From an uncultured Aquimarina sp. (GTDB lineage Bacteria > Bacteroidota > Bacteroidia > Flavobacteriales > Flavobacteriaceae): 64,000 nt of DNA. A program made the translations under genes and the position numbers. The DNA is taken from positions 51,061 through 115,060 of the forward strand of contig CANMDH010000013.1 in NCBI GenBank assembly GCA_947496555.1, read 5' to 3'. Positions within the stretch are counted from its first letter, which is position 1. Each line of letters starts with the position of its first letter. Shown piece by piece: positions 27,227 to 35,817 of this stretch. The notes beneath the pieces are model-generated. The model saw only the letters and a list, made by a program, of their open reading frames with translations, was not told the DNA's origin and made no database searches.

Positions 27227-29626
27227 ATGAAAAGATTCACTTTTACTTTGGTGTTTCTTTTAGGTGTACTCTTTTTATCAGCACAAGATTGCGATAAAAC
27301 ACTTACTGGTCAGGTAATTGATTTTCATGACGGAGTACCTCTAGAAGAGGCAACAATAACCTTTAATAACAAAACAATTGTGACCGATAGCAATGGTACA
27401 TATACAATTAATAATTTGTGTGCGGTATCCTATGCATTTACGGTATCTCATGTAGATTGTAATTCTCAGGTATTTACAATAGATATATCTAAAGTCTCAA
27501 ACAAAGATTTTTATTTAGAACATCATTTGAACGAATTAGACGAAGTAAAAGTAGATGGAGACAAAACGACAAAGACTTCCTCTTCACAAGAAGAAACCAT
27601 TAATAAGAATATCATAGAGCGGTATAGTAGTGGATCTTTGGGTGATGCTTTAAAAGAAATTACGGGAGTATCTTCATTAAACACAGGATCTACAATTGTA
27701 AAACCAGTTATTCAGGGACTTAATGGAAGCCGTGTTTTGATTATGAATAATGGGGTAAGAATGCAAGATATGGAGTGGGGAGATGAACATGCACCTAATA
27801 TCGATATTAATGCTGCAGGTAAAATTACTGTGGTAAAAGGGGCCTCGGCCCTTAAATATGGTGGTGATGCTATTGGAGGTGTAATTATTATGGAATCTAA
27901 TAAAGCTCCTGCAAAGGATACTATATTTGGAAAAACATTGCTTACGGGTAGTAGTAACGGGCGAGGTGGTTCTCTGACTTCAGAATTAATCAGAAGCTAC
28001 GAAAATGGCTGGTTTTTTAAAGGGCAAGGTACATTAAAGCGATTTGGAGACGTAGAAGCACCAGACTATGTGCTGTCTAATACTGGTGTTTTCGAAAAAG
28101 GAGTTTCTGCTACTTTTGGTGTAAACAAATTTACTTATGGTTGGGATGCTTACTATTCTTTTTATCAAAATGAAATAGGAGTATTGGCCGCTTCACATAT
28201 TGGTAATATAGATGATCTAATCGCATCGATTAATAGTGGTCAACCTGATATCATTAGAGATTTTACCTATGATATCGAAAATCCAAAACAAGAGGTTACA
28301 CATCACTTAGGTCGATTACGATATTTTAAAAGATTTGAAAAATTAGGTAAATGGACCACACAATACGATTTTCAACTCAATCAAAGGTTCGAGTTTGATA
28401 TTAGAAGAACTCAAGAACGAAGTGAAATCCCTAGTATTGATTTAGAGCTGACTACACATACGGTAACTTCAGATTTTGAGTTTGATTCAAAACCAAATTA
28501 TAAATTCACAACGGGGATATTAGTAAGATATCAAGAAAATTTTGCAAACCCTCTTACTGGTGTACGACGTTTGATCCCCGATTATGACAAGTATGATGTC
28601 GGAGCATTTATAACCGGAGAATATGATCTAAATGATAATGTAATACTTGATGCAGGTGTGCGATATGATTTTAATCGAATAGATGCGCAAAAATTTTACC
28701 TGAATGGGCGATGGGAAGATAGAGGATACGAACAAGATTTTTCGGATATCGTTGTCGACAGGAATGTTACAGGATCTCAATTATTAACTAACCCCGTCTT
28801 TGATTATCACAACATTTCTGCTACGGCTGGGGTTCAATATACGTTTAAAGATGAGTATCAATTTCGTGCTAATTATGCACTGTCACAAAGAGCTCCTAAT
28901 CCTTCAGAACTATTTAGTGACGGCTTGCATCACTCTGCCGCCAGAATAGAATTAGGAGATTTAAGAATTGATCAGGAAACTTCGCATAAATTGTCGTTTT
29001 CACTTATAAAGAACAATAAAAAATGGGGATGGGAGATTGCCCCGTATGCTAATTTTATAAAGGACTATATTCTTCTTGAACCGGTGGATACCGAGTTAAC
29101 TATTAGAGGAGCATTCCCGGTATGGGAGTATAGACAAACCGATGCACGACTACTTGGTATAGATGCCAAGTTATATGCAAATTGGCATTCAAATTGGAGA
29201 ACAGATCATAACTTTTCTTTAGTTAAAGGTCACGAAACCGATGATGAGCAGGCTTTAATTAACATGCCAGCCCCTAATTTTAATAACAAAATCACTTTTG
29301 CTAAACCAGATTGGTATGACTTTACGGTTTCACTAGAAAGTCAGTATCACTTTAGACAGAATGAATTTCCTTCTAATATCACGGTGTTTTCGCCCGATGC
29401 GGGAGAAAATGTATTGTTAGAAGTTAACACTCCTCCAGACGCATATCATTTACTGCATTTGGATACAGGCATGAAATTTAAGCTTGGAACTATTAGCACA
29501 TTAAATTTAGGATTAACTATCAATAACATAGCAAACACAGCATATAGAAACTACTTAAATCGTCAACGATATTTTGCCGACGATTTGGGAAGAAACTTTT
29601 TATTACGATTATCAATTAACTATTAA
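27227..29626 (+). CDS. TonB-dependent outer-membrane receptor
   Basis: The 799-residue protein has a signal peptide (to about 19, LFLSAQD) and a carboxypeptidase-regulatory-like beta domain (about 22-95; LTGQVIDFHDGVPLEEATI). A plug domain follows (about 115-225; SGSLGDALKEITGVSSLNTG; VVKGASALKYGGDAIGGVI), then a large beta-barrel ending in an aromatic-free NY terminus (RLSINY). It imports a ligand across the outer membrane using TonB energy. The Cys/His protein before it and the acidic lipoprotein after it point to metal or metal-complex uptake, but this is inference. It is clearly not a SusC-type giant receptor, being shorter and without a SusD partner. Confidence 0.92.
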   Translation: MKRFTFTLVFLLGVLFLSAQDCDKTLTGQVIDFHDGVPLEEATITFNNKTIVTDSNGTYTINNLCAVSYAFTVSHVDCNSQVFTIDISKVSNKDFYLEHHLNELDEVKVDGDKTTKTSSSQEETINKNIIERYSSGSLGDALKEITGVSSLNTGSTIVKPVIQGLNGSRVLIMNNGVRMQDMEWGDEHAPNIDINAAGKITVVKGASALKYGGDAIGGVIIMESNKAPAKDTIFGKTLLTGSSNGRGGSLTSELIRSYENGWFFKGQGTLKRFGDVEAPDYVLSNTGVFEKGVSATFGVNKFTYGWDAYYSFYQNEIGVLAASHIGNIDDLIASINSGQPDIIRDFTYDIENPKQEVTHHLGRLRYFKRFEKLGKWTTQYDFQLNQRFEFDIRRTQERSEIPSIDLELTTHTVTSDFEFDSKPNYKFTTGILVRYQENFANPLTGVRRLIPDYDKYDVGAFITGEYDLNDNVILDAGVRYDFNRIDAQKFYLNGRWEDRGYEQDFSDIVVDRNVTGSQLLTNPVFDYHNISATAGVQYTFKDEYQFRANYALSQRAPNPSELFSDGLHHSAARIELGDLRIDQETSHKLSFSLIKNNKKWGWEIAPYANFIKDYILLEPVDTELTIRGAFPVWEYRQTDARLLGIDAKLYANWHSNWRTDHNFSLVKGHETDDEQALINMPAPNFNNKITFAKPDWYDFTVSLESQYHFRQNEFPSNITVFSPDAGENVLLEVNTPPDAYHLLHLDTGMKFKLGTISTLNLGLTINNIANTAYRNYLNRQRYFADDLGRNFLLRLSINY

Positions 29627-29634
29627 ATTTTAAA

Positions 29635-30237
29635 ATGATGAACTTACGTAAATTTTTAGCAATGTTTTTTGTAGGAGGAGCTCTTCTCTTAACTTCTTGT
29701 TCAGATGATGATGATTCTACACCTGTTAACGACGAAGAACTTATTACAACCATGCTAGTTACTCTTACTGATGGAACCGATACAGTTACACTTCGTTTTT
29801 ATGATGAAGATGGAGCGGACGGTCCAACCGAACCAGTTCCTACGGTAAGCGGCGGTCCTTTAAAAGCAAGTACTACTTATGCTGGATCAATTAGTGTTCT
29901 TAACGAATCTGAAGATCCAGCCGAAAATGTGAATGAAGAAATAGAAGGAGAAGCAGATGAGCACCAATTTTTCTATGTTACTAACGATCTGGGTATAACC
30001 ACTGCTTATACAGATCAGGAATGTGATTATAACGAAGACCCTTGTGAGGGAAGCAATGCCCGTCCTGTAGGATTAACATTTACCTTGACTACTACAGAAG
30101 ATACTGGAGCTGGTAAATTAAGAGTGGTGTTAAGACATGAGCCCAACAAAGATGCTACTGGAGTATCTACAGGAGATATCACCAATGCAGGAGGAGATCC
30201 TGATATCGATTGGACATTCGATATAGGTGTTGAGTAA
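29635..30237 (+). CDS. Acidic lipoprotein downstream of TonB receptor
   Basis: The 200-residue protein has a lipobox (LLTSC, Cys22 or so) followed by a very acidic linker (SDDDDSTPVNDEE). The mature part has motifs EVNEEIEGEADEHQFFYV-like and RVVLRHEPNKDATGVSTGDI, ending DIDWTFDIGVE. I know this pattern from flavobacterial proteins named type 1 periplasmic binding fold superfamily, which often follow TonB receptors. It starts 8 bases after the receptor stop, so it is in the same operon. A role as surface or periplasmic partner of the receptor is likely. Its ligand is unknown. Confidence 0.75.
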   Translation: MMNLRKFLAMFFVGGALLLTSCSDDDDSTPVNDEELITTMLVTLTDGTDTVTLRFYDEDGADGPTEPVPTVSGGPLKASTTYAGSISVLNESEDPAENVNEEIEGEADEHQFFYVTNDLGITTAYTDQECDYNEDPCEGSNARPVGLTFTLTTTEDTGAGKLRVVLRHEPNKDATGVSTGDITNAGGDPDIDWTFDIGVE

Positions 30238-30253
30238 ATTATAAAATATTTTT

Positions 30254-30357
30254 AGTTGAAACTTCATTTTTGAATATTTAAGTTGAGTTTTTGTGTATTA
30301 AATACATAATGAGTTTCAATGTGTAGTTACCCTCGGATGTATTCCGAGGGTTTTTCT
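30254..30357 (+). ncRNA. Structured 3' element, copy I, with terminator
   Basis: An outer stem TTGAAACT (30256-30263) with AGTTTCAA (30312-30319) is followed by a terminator hairpin ccctcgg/ccgaggg near 30330-30350 and T's. It directly follows the lipoprotein gene. Sequence and both stems recur in copy II at 30645. It may be only a terminator with a structured 3' UTR. Confidence 0.5.
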
Positions 30358-30644
30358 CATTTTTTACGAAAATAGAAGACTACTTGGTATAAATTTTGAT
30401 GAGTTTACAAAAAAATAATATACCTATTGCGAATTTCATTCAAAAAGCACTGAGAATATGATAATAAAAGCATGTTAAAAGCAACAAGAATGGCATCAAA
30501 AATTGATTTTCAATAAGTTAATTACAATGATTTTATGAGGATATTACGGCATCGTTAAATGTTAGTTATCATCAATATTTGCATACAATATTTAAGCGAT
30601 AGCGATTATATTCGTAGCATAAAAACCGACCAAATAAACAATAC

Positions 30645-30742
30645 AATTGAAACTATCATAATTAGTATAAGTTGAGTTTGTGTTACATACAATTAAGTTT
30701 CAATTTAGACCCTCGGAAGTAGTTAGCCGGGGGTTGTTTTTT
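30645..30742 (+). ncRNA. Structured element, copy II, without adjacent gene
   Basis: The same outer stem, TTGAAACT (30647-30654) with AGTTTCAA (30696-30703), and the same terminator type (ccctcgg/ccggggg, with wobble pairing), then a T-run. The sequence between, around aagttgagttt, is also shared with copy I. No ORF lies before it, so it may be an independent small RNA. A -7 like TATATTCG is at 30607. Confidence 0.45.
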
Positions 30743-31565
30743 TGTATAGATTCAAAAAAAGTCCCGTTGGGGAGCAGGACTTTTAAATAAAGGGACACTT
30801 TAATTTCTAAAAGAAAAAACCTCATTTTGCAACAACGCCTTACAAAAGAGGTTTTTCTAAACAAAATGTACTATAGGGGCAATAAATGAATTTTTTAACT
30901 AAAAAAAATTATGCATTACATATTGGCTAATCATAAAATATGTTAAGAACAAACAATAGGATATAATAAAAATACCTCCTAATAACATTTTATCTTTCAA
31001 CATTTTTTTAACTATATACATCGACTTGTGTTTAATGTGTTTGTATAAATAGAACAACTAAGTATCAAAAACTCCTCTTTCTATTATTTATAATTTTTCT
31101 TAAACCCCGAAGACAGCAACATTAAATTGTTATTGTTAATTAAGGCTTTTCCGCAAAAAAACGTACACTAAACACCTCATTATCAATAGGATATTTAACC
31201 ATTAGACGCTAAGTTAATAACCCCTTTCTTATGGAGTGGTTAAACGGTAAATAAAATTTAATTATTTGATAATCAATATTTTAAGAACAAAAAACATTCT
31301 AGAAAAAGTTTTAAGTATTTTTTAAGAAACATGTATTAGATACCTTTGATTCAAATCAATAGGGCAAATTATTTCATTGATTTGATACTCCACTCTAAGG
31401 ATTAGAATCCAACAACAATTTATAGCATCATTAAGATATAACCGTCTATAATGGAAGAAACAAAAAATGACGTCAAGGAGATTTGTTTCAAATGAGGATG
31501 ATCATATAAAGGGATTGTAGGCTTCGACACAAAATAATTTCTTATTCTTAAAAACCGAAAACAAA
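30743..31565. other. Gene-free AT-rich stretch
   Basis: I find no convincing ORF here. Two more hairpins stand near its left end: aaaagtcc/ggactttt (30757-30784) and aaaaacctc/gaggttttt (30815-30856), both terminator-like. With copy II this makes three terminators in a row with no gene before the last two, which suggests genes lost from this place. From 30860 to 31565 I see only AT-rich DNA leading to the M57 gene. Confidence 0.5.
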
Positions 31566-32408
31566 ATGAAAAAACTCAAATTATTTGCGCTTTGCGCAGT
31601 GATCGCAGGATTCGTTTCATCCTGTAACAAAGACGAGGTTACCAGCGAAACACCGCAGGAAGAGGTGGCTGCAAAACCAACCAAGGCACAACTTACCAAG
31701 TTGTCTAATATGGGGGTAAATACAGATGATGTTAAGATTGAAAAAATTCCAATGATCGATGGTACTTTCGAGAAGCATTTGGTCTCTGGAGATATTACTA
31801 TTCCGATTGCAGATTTAGAGAAATTTGCAGATTTAGAATCTCTAGAAAACGGGAACAAACAATTTCGTACAAACAACATTGTAGCACCTCAGCACCGAAA
31901 TATCAGAATTTTGGGATATACAGGTGGTAGTTTTGCACTTACACCAAAGATGCAAACGGCGCTATCATGGGCAGTTTTCAATTATAATGTATTGCCTAAT
32001 ACGCTTAATTTTACACTTACATACGGAACCAATACAGCAGCAGCCGATATTGTTGTTTACAAAGTAACTGGTGCCGCTGGCGGACAAGCAGGATTTCCTT
32101 ACAATAATGGTAAACCATACAAATGGGTGCGAATTAATTCAGGAACAGATGCTCTTTCTACCAATGTAAACGAACATGTAATTGGTCATGAGATCGGGCA
32201 TTGTATTGGGTTTAGACACCAAGATTGGTATAACCGCCAAAGTTGCGGTCAAAATGTTAATGAAGGAGATGCTGGTGTAGGAGCAATTTGGATTGCAGGA
32301 ACCCCTTGGTGGTCAAATGCAGATTCGATTATGTTAGCTTGTTTTGGAGCTAACGAAGACGGTGAACTTACGGCTTCAGATAAGGATGCATTAAATATTC
32401 TTTATTAA
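31566..32408 (+). CDS. M57-family HEIGH metallopeptidase lipoprotein 1
   Basis: The 280-residue protein has a lipoprotein signal peptide with Cys20 (GFVSSC). A propeptide-like region follows (about 35-105; KAQLTKLSNMGV; EKHLVSGDITIP), then the catalytic domain. The zinc site is H208-E209-I-G-H212 with a third ligand His218 (HEIGHCIGFRH), the pattern of the dual-action HEIGH peptidases of family M57. It should be anchored to a membrane face or the cell surface. It is a tandem paralogue of the next gene; it has a longer loop after the zinc site with Cys residues (YNRQSCGQN). Its substrate is unknown. Confidence 0.88.
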   Translation: MKKLKLFALCAVIAGFVSSCNKDEVTSETPQEEVAAKPTKAQLTKLSNMGVNTDDVKIEKIPMIDGTFEKHLVSGDITIPIADLEKFADLESLENGNKQFRTNNIVAPQHRNIRILGYTGGSFALTPKMQTALSWAVFNYNVLPNTLNFTLTYGTNTAAADIVVYKVTGAAGGQAGFPYNNGKPYKWVRINSGTDALSTNVNEHVIGHEIGHCIGFRHQDWYNRQSCGQNVNEGDAGVGAIWIAGTPWWSNADSIMLACFGANEDGELTASDKDALNILY

Positions 32409-32550
32409 TAAAAAGGAGCTTGAAAAGAAAGGTAAATCCCTAGAGTTGTCTCTGGGGATTTATTCTTAAATCAAGCCTGTTATCATCAACCTTTTGTTCT
32501 TGTAAACTTCAGAAAACAAGACATTTAATTACTCTTAAAACTCAGATAAA

Positions 32551-33336
32551 ATGAAAAAACTTAAACTAGTATCGTTTTGTATTATTGCAATAACGTTCGT
32601 TTCTTCTTGTAACAAAGAAGAAATCAGTACAGAAATTCCGCAACAGCAAAAAAATGAACCTACGCAGGCTCAATTGGATAAATTATCTAGTCTAAATATA
32701 GAAACTAAAGATGTCACAATAGAAAATATTCCTATGATCGACGGTTCTTTTGAGAAACACTTGGTTTCAGGAGATATTACCATTTCTGTTACAGCGTTAG
32801 AGAAGTATTCAGATTTAGAATCTGTAGACAATGGTAGTAAACAATATAGAGCACCATACATCGTCGCACCTCGATATAGAAATATTAGAATTCTGGGCTA
32901 TACAGGAAGTGGTTTTGCACTAACTTCAAAAATGCAAACAGCCCTATCGTGGGCAGTATTCAATTATAATGTATTACCCAATACCCTTAATTTTACTCTT
33001 TCTTACGGAACCGATGTAGCCGCAGCTGATATTGTAGTGTACAAAGTAAATGGCGGGGCAGGAGGATCTGCCGGATTTCCTTCAGTTGATGGTAAACCGT
33101 ATAAATGGTTAAGAATTAATTCGGGTACAGATGCCTTTAGTACCAATGTAAATGAGCATGTGATTGGGCACGAAATAGGGCATGCTGTGGGATTAACACA
33201 TCCAGGTTCTGGGATCTGGATACCAGGTACACCCATTGCAGTAACAGAGCCTTCTATTATGCAACCTTCGTTTTCGGCTAGTGTAGATGGAGAGCTAACA
33301 CCATCGGATAGGCTGGCATTAAATATATTGTATTAG
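32551..33336 (+). CDS. M57-family HEIGH metallopeptidase lipoprotein 2
   Basis: The 261-residue paralogue of the preceding gene has lipobox Cys20 (TFVSSC) and zinc site H207-E208-I-G-H211 with His217 (HEIGHAVGLTH). Long stretches are identical to copy 1 (MQTALSWAVFNYNVLPNTLN), while the linker after the lipobox and the loop after the zinc site differ. That fits duplication followed by change at the substrate face. The 142-base gap between the two genes holds no clear promoter. A very strong terminator follows at 33343, and two leader-peptide genes face it from the other strand. Confidence 0.88.
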   Translation: MKKLKLVSFCIIAITFVSSCNKEEISTEIPQQQKNEPTQAQLDKLSSLNIETKDVTIENIPMIDGSFEKHLVSGDITISVTALEKYSDLESVDNGSKQYRAPYIVAPRYRNIRILGYTGSGFALTSKMQTALSWAVFNYNVLPNTLNFTLSYGTDVAAADIVVYKVNGGAGGSAGFPSVDGKPYKWLRINSGTDAFSTNVNEHVIGHEIGHAVGLTHPGSGIWIPGTPIAVTEPSIMQPSFSASVDGELTPSDRLALNILY

Positions 33337-33342
33337 ATTGTA

Positions 33343-33375
33343 AAGAAGCATCATAATCAAATTATGATGCTTCTT
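33343..33375. terminator. Bidirectional terminator
   Basis: Perfect 15-bp arms (33343-33357 and 33361-33375; aagaagcatcataat and its complement) with a 3-base loop, then T's. It separates the convergent M57 and leader-peptide genes. Confidence 0.9.
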
Positions 33376-33450
33376 TTAATTTGCTAACTATTTGAGTTAA
33401 GATAAAGAAAAAAGTAGACAACTATAGGTGCATTTTAAGGCAATCAATTA

Positions 33451-33639
33451 TTAAAGAATACCACTGCAGTGCTTAGCTGCTGAAAGTCTGGCGGCAATAA
33501 GAGCAGAATCACTTAATTCATTGTGTCTCACGATCATATCAAGTGTTCTACAATACTCAACGACATCCACTCCTCCATTAACAAATTGTAATTCTGTTTT
33601 AGAGATTTTAAATTGTTGAAGATTTTTTAAATTATTCAT
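33451..33639 (-). CDS. Double-glycine leader peptide 1 (62 aa)
   Basis: The N-terminus MNNLKNLQQFKISKTELQFV followed by NGG (21-23) is the layout of Bacteroidetes bacteriocin-type or RiPP precursors with a GG cleavage site. The core of 39 residues (VDVVEYCRTLD through AAKHCSGIL) has two Cys. No C39 peptidase-exporter or modifying enzyme is in this window. It is 31 bases downstream of a similar peptide gene, so both are probably expressed together. Function as bacteriocin, signal or other secreted peptide is open. Confidence 0.65.
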   Translation of the reverse strand: MNNLKNLQQFKISKTELQFVNGGVDVVEYCRTLDMIVRHNELSDSALIAARLSAAKHCSGIL

Positions 33640-33670
33640 GACTTTAATTTTGAAATTGTTTACCCTAATT

Positions 33671-33865
33671 TTATTCTCTATTACGACAGTTATGCTCAGG
33701 ATCTAAAGTTTCTTCACACACAGGCATCAACCATGGGTTTCCGTCTCTCTGTGCTGTTTGCATACACCTGTTTACATAATCGCAAATATCCCCATCACCG
33801 GCATTAATTGTTTTTAACTGATGGTATGGAATTTTGAAAAATTGAAAATCTTTTAAGTTCTTCAT
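33671..33865 (-). CDS. Double-glycine-type leader peptide 2 (64 aa)
   Basis: The leader MKNLKDFQFFKIPYHQLKTI ends at NAG (21-23), a variant of the GG site. The core has four Cys (DICDYVNRCMQ; MPVCEETLD; EHNCRNRE), which could form two disulphides. The core is unrelated to that of the 33451 peptide while the leader is similar, as usual for precursor families that share an exporter. The upstream region to the tRNA terminator (33866-34143) shows nothing else I can name. Confidence 0.65.
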   Translation of the reverse strand: MKNLKDFQFFKIPYHQLKTINAGDGDICDYVNRCMQTAQRDGNPWLMPVCEETLDPEHNCRNRE

Positions 33866-34143
33866 AAATTTTGTATTAAGAGATTAATTTACTGAAATTA
33901 AAGAATGGTAATGAATCGAAAGTTATTATGTTAAAAGAACCTTCTTACTGGCAATTCTCTGGACTATATGATTAAATACGTGTTTTTTAAACTCAAATGT
34001 ATTTAAATCAAAGATAATTATTGGTATAAATTAATCTAAGAAAAGTGCCGAAACTCAGTAAAAGCGGGACGAAAAAAGAAAATCTAGGGATATAGAAATT
34101 TTTCTTAAAATAGATAATTTTCAGTGCAAATTGCGTGCAAATA

Positions 34144-34173
34144 AAAAAGAGTTATAAAAACACTTTTTATAAC
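34144..34173 (-). terminator. Terminator of tRNA-Ala
   Basis: The arms gttataaaaa (34151-34160) and tttttataac (34164-34173), with an A-run at 34143-34148 that reads as a U-tract on the minus strand. It is 15 bases past the tRNA 3' end. Confidence 0.75.
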
Positions 34174-34187
34174 CCTTTAATAATTAG

Positions 34188-34261
34188 TGGAGAAGATGGG
34201 ACTCGAACCCACGACCTCTTGACTGCCAGTCAAGCACTCTAGCCAGCTGAGCTACATCCCC
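34188..34261 (-). tRNA. tRNA-Ala (GGC anticodon)
   Basis: Read on the minus strand, the 74-nt gene folds as a cloverleaf. The acceptor starts GGGGATG. The anticodon stem CTTGA/TCAAG encloses loop CTGGCAG with anticodon GGC. The T arm has GTGGG TTCGAGT CCCAT. The G3-U70 pair, the alanine identity element, is present. The 3' CCA is not encoded. A 13-base copy of its 5' end lies at 34320. Confidence 0.95.
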
Positions 34262-34332
34262 AATTTTTCCCGTAAGGACTTGGCGAAGCGCCTGTCCCGA
34301 CGAGCGTAGCGTTTCGGGAAGCTACATCCCCA
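34250..34332. repeat. Palindromic insert with duplicated tRNA 5' end
   Basis: The 13 bases agctacatcccca, covering the first 12 nt of tRNA-Ala, occur at 34250-34262 and again at 34320-34332. Between them is a GC-rich element with TTCCCG (34267) and CGGGAA (34315) at its ends and inner hairpins (GGCG/CGCC). It looks like a small repeat inserted with target duplication. Confidence 0.65.
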
Positions 34333-34337
34333 TTTTT

Positions 34338-35138
34338 TTAATCAGATCCTCGTAAAACTAGTAACGGGATCCTACTTTCAAAATCTTTCTTGAGCACCGT
34401 GTTTTCTTCCCAAAGTTTAGCAAAAAAACCACGCTTACGTCTGAAAACACATAACAAATCAGGGTGATTTTCATTGAGATGCTCTAAAACCCCTTGAAAT
34501 AATGTAGCGTTCTCAGAAGATTTAGTTGAAGAAATTATTTCTTCTAACTCCTCTTGAATTTCGGCATCTTCGGGTAAAAAATCTGATGTTTTTACCTGAA
34601 GTAACTTCATTTCAGCATCAAATGTACTTAAAATTTCCTTTATAGGCACCAAAGCATTTTTCTTTTTTATACTCCCAGATTTGATTGCCATAAGCACCTT
34701 TTTTATTGGTGCAAATTTGTAATTCTCAGGAACAATTAATACTGGTATTTCGGTCTTTTTTACCAAACTTCCAGAGGTTTCTCCCAAGAAGTATGGGTCT
34801 TTAATATTAGTGCTTTCGGGGCCAAGTACAATTAAATTAATAGCATTTTCTAGATTGAATTTGGGGATTGCCTCCAGCAACTCTCCCTCTAGTGGCAAAG
34901 CAACTACTTTTACCCCTTTCTTATCCAACTTAGATAATTCTTCTTCGATAGAGGATGCGGTTATTTGCTTCAGTGTCTTATTTACAGTCGGAAGACTGCC
35001 CGATCTGGGTAATTCTTTAAAAACTTGAGTGACAAATACGGTTCCGCCAAGTTCACTTGCCAAGTCTATGGCATATTGAACTCTATTTATTGTAATTGTG
35101 CTTTCCGATAATCCCCAAGGAACAAGTATGTTCTTCAT
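34338..35138 (-). CDS. Universal stress protein, tandem UspA
   Basis: The 266-residue protein starts with a typical UspA strand (MKNILVPWGLSESTITINRV). Domain 1 ends with the phosphate-loop-like stretch LIVLGPESTNIKDPYFLGETSGSLV and then IPVLIVPENY (about 105-140). A second, more diverged UspA-like domain fills about 145-266 and ends IPLLVLRGSD. It is cytoplasmic and probably binds nucleotide through domain 1. The exact stress is unknown. Its stop is 6 bases from the tRNA-side repeat. Confidence 0.85.
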   Translation of the reverse strand: MKNILVPWGLSESTITINRVQYAIDLASELGGTVFVTQVFKELPRSGSLPTVNKTLKQITASSIEEELSKLDKKGVKVVALPLEGELLEAIPKFNLENAINLIVLGPESTNIKDPYFLGETSGSLVKKTEIPVLIVPENYKFAPIKKVLMAIKSGSIKKKNALVPIKEILSTFDAEMKLLQVKTSDFLPEDAEIQEELEEIISSTKSSENATLFQGVLEHLNENHPDLLCVFRRKRGFFAKLWEENTVLKKDFESRIPLLVLRGSD

Positions 35139-35319
35139 CCCGTTTATTTGATTTGTGATGTAGCTAGCAAAATTACGATTTTATACCAATTACTAAGTAA
35201 AATCCCTTAAAAGATAAGAAGTTCCTTTTCTTAAAGTTTCATTAAATATGTATCAGAAAATGATGAGTAACTATTTTCTACTCTATAAAGTTAGTATTTT
35301 TGGCCTTTGCAAAAAAAGT

Positions 35320-35817
35320 ATGATTCGAAAAGCAGTACTGTCTGACCTAATTTCTATTTCCAAATTAACCCTGGCATGTGCCAAGGCAATGATTTCTAGA
35401 GGAATATATCAATGGAATGAGCATTATCCAACATTGGAGCGTTTTCAAAAAGATATTGAACTGCAAGAATTATATGTGCTCGGTGAAGATGAAATTAAAG
35501 GAATCATCGCGCTGACCGAAATAGTCGATGAAGAATACATACCTGTACAATGGTTAACCGAAAATACTAATAATCTATACGTTCATCGTTTGGCGGTAGA
35601 TCCTAAATATTGGGGTCAGGGATATGCACAACAATTAATGGACTTTGCCGAGAATTATGCCCGTAAGAAACAATACGCTTCAGTTCGATTAGATACGTTT
35701 AGTCAAAATAAACGTAATCAAAAATTTTATGAAACCCGAGGATATCAAAGACTTAGTGACATATATTTTCCGAAACAAAGTAAGGATCCCTTTTATTGCT
35801 ATGAACTTGTTTTATGA
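35320..35817 (+). CDS. GNAT-family N-acetyltransferase
   Basis: I choose ATG 35320 (165 aa; MIRKAVLSDLISISKLT), the usual GNAT opening, rather than the in-frame ATG at 35248. The acetyl-CoA motif is NLYVHRLAVDPKYWGQGYAQQLMDFA with the R/Q-x-x-G-x-G/A loop as WGQGYA. The C-terminal strand-helix is VRLDTFSQNKRNQKFYETRGY. The substrate is unknown. The stop overlaps the MATE transporter start by four bases, so the two are translationally coupled and may act on the same compound. Confidence 0.88.
   Translation: MIRKAVLSDLISISKLTLACAKAMISRGIYQWNEHYPTLERFQKDIELQELYVLGEDEIKGIIALTEIVDEEYIPVQWLTENTNNLYVHRLAVDPKYWGQGYAQQLMDFAENYARKKQYASVRLDTFSQNKRNQKFYETRGYQRLSDIYFPKQSKDPFYCYELVL

Noticed and set aside
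31502-31879. Leftward ORF opposite the first M57 gene
   Set aside because: It is antisense to a clear lipoprotein gene and has no domain.
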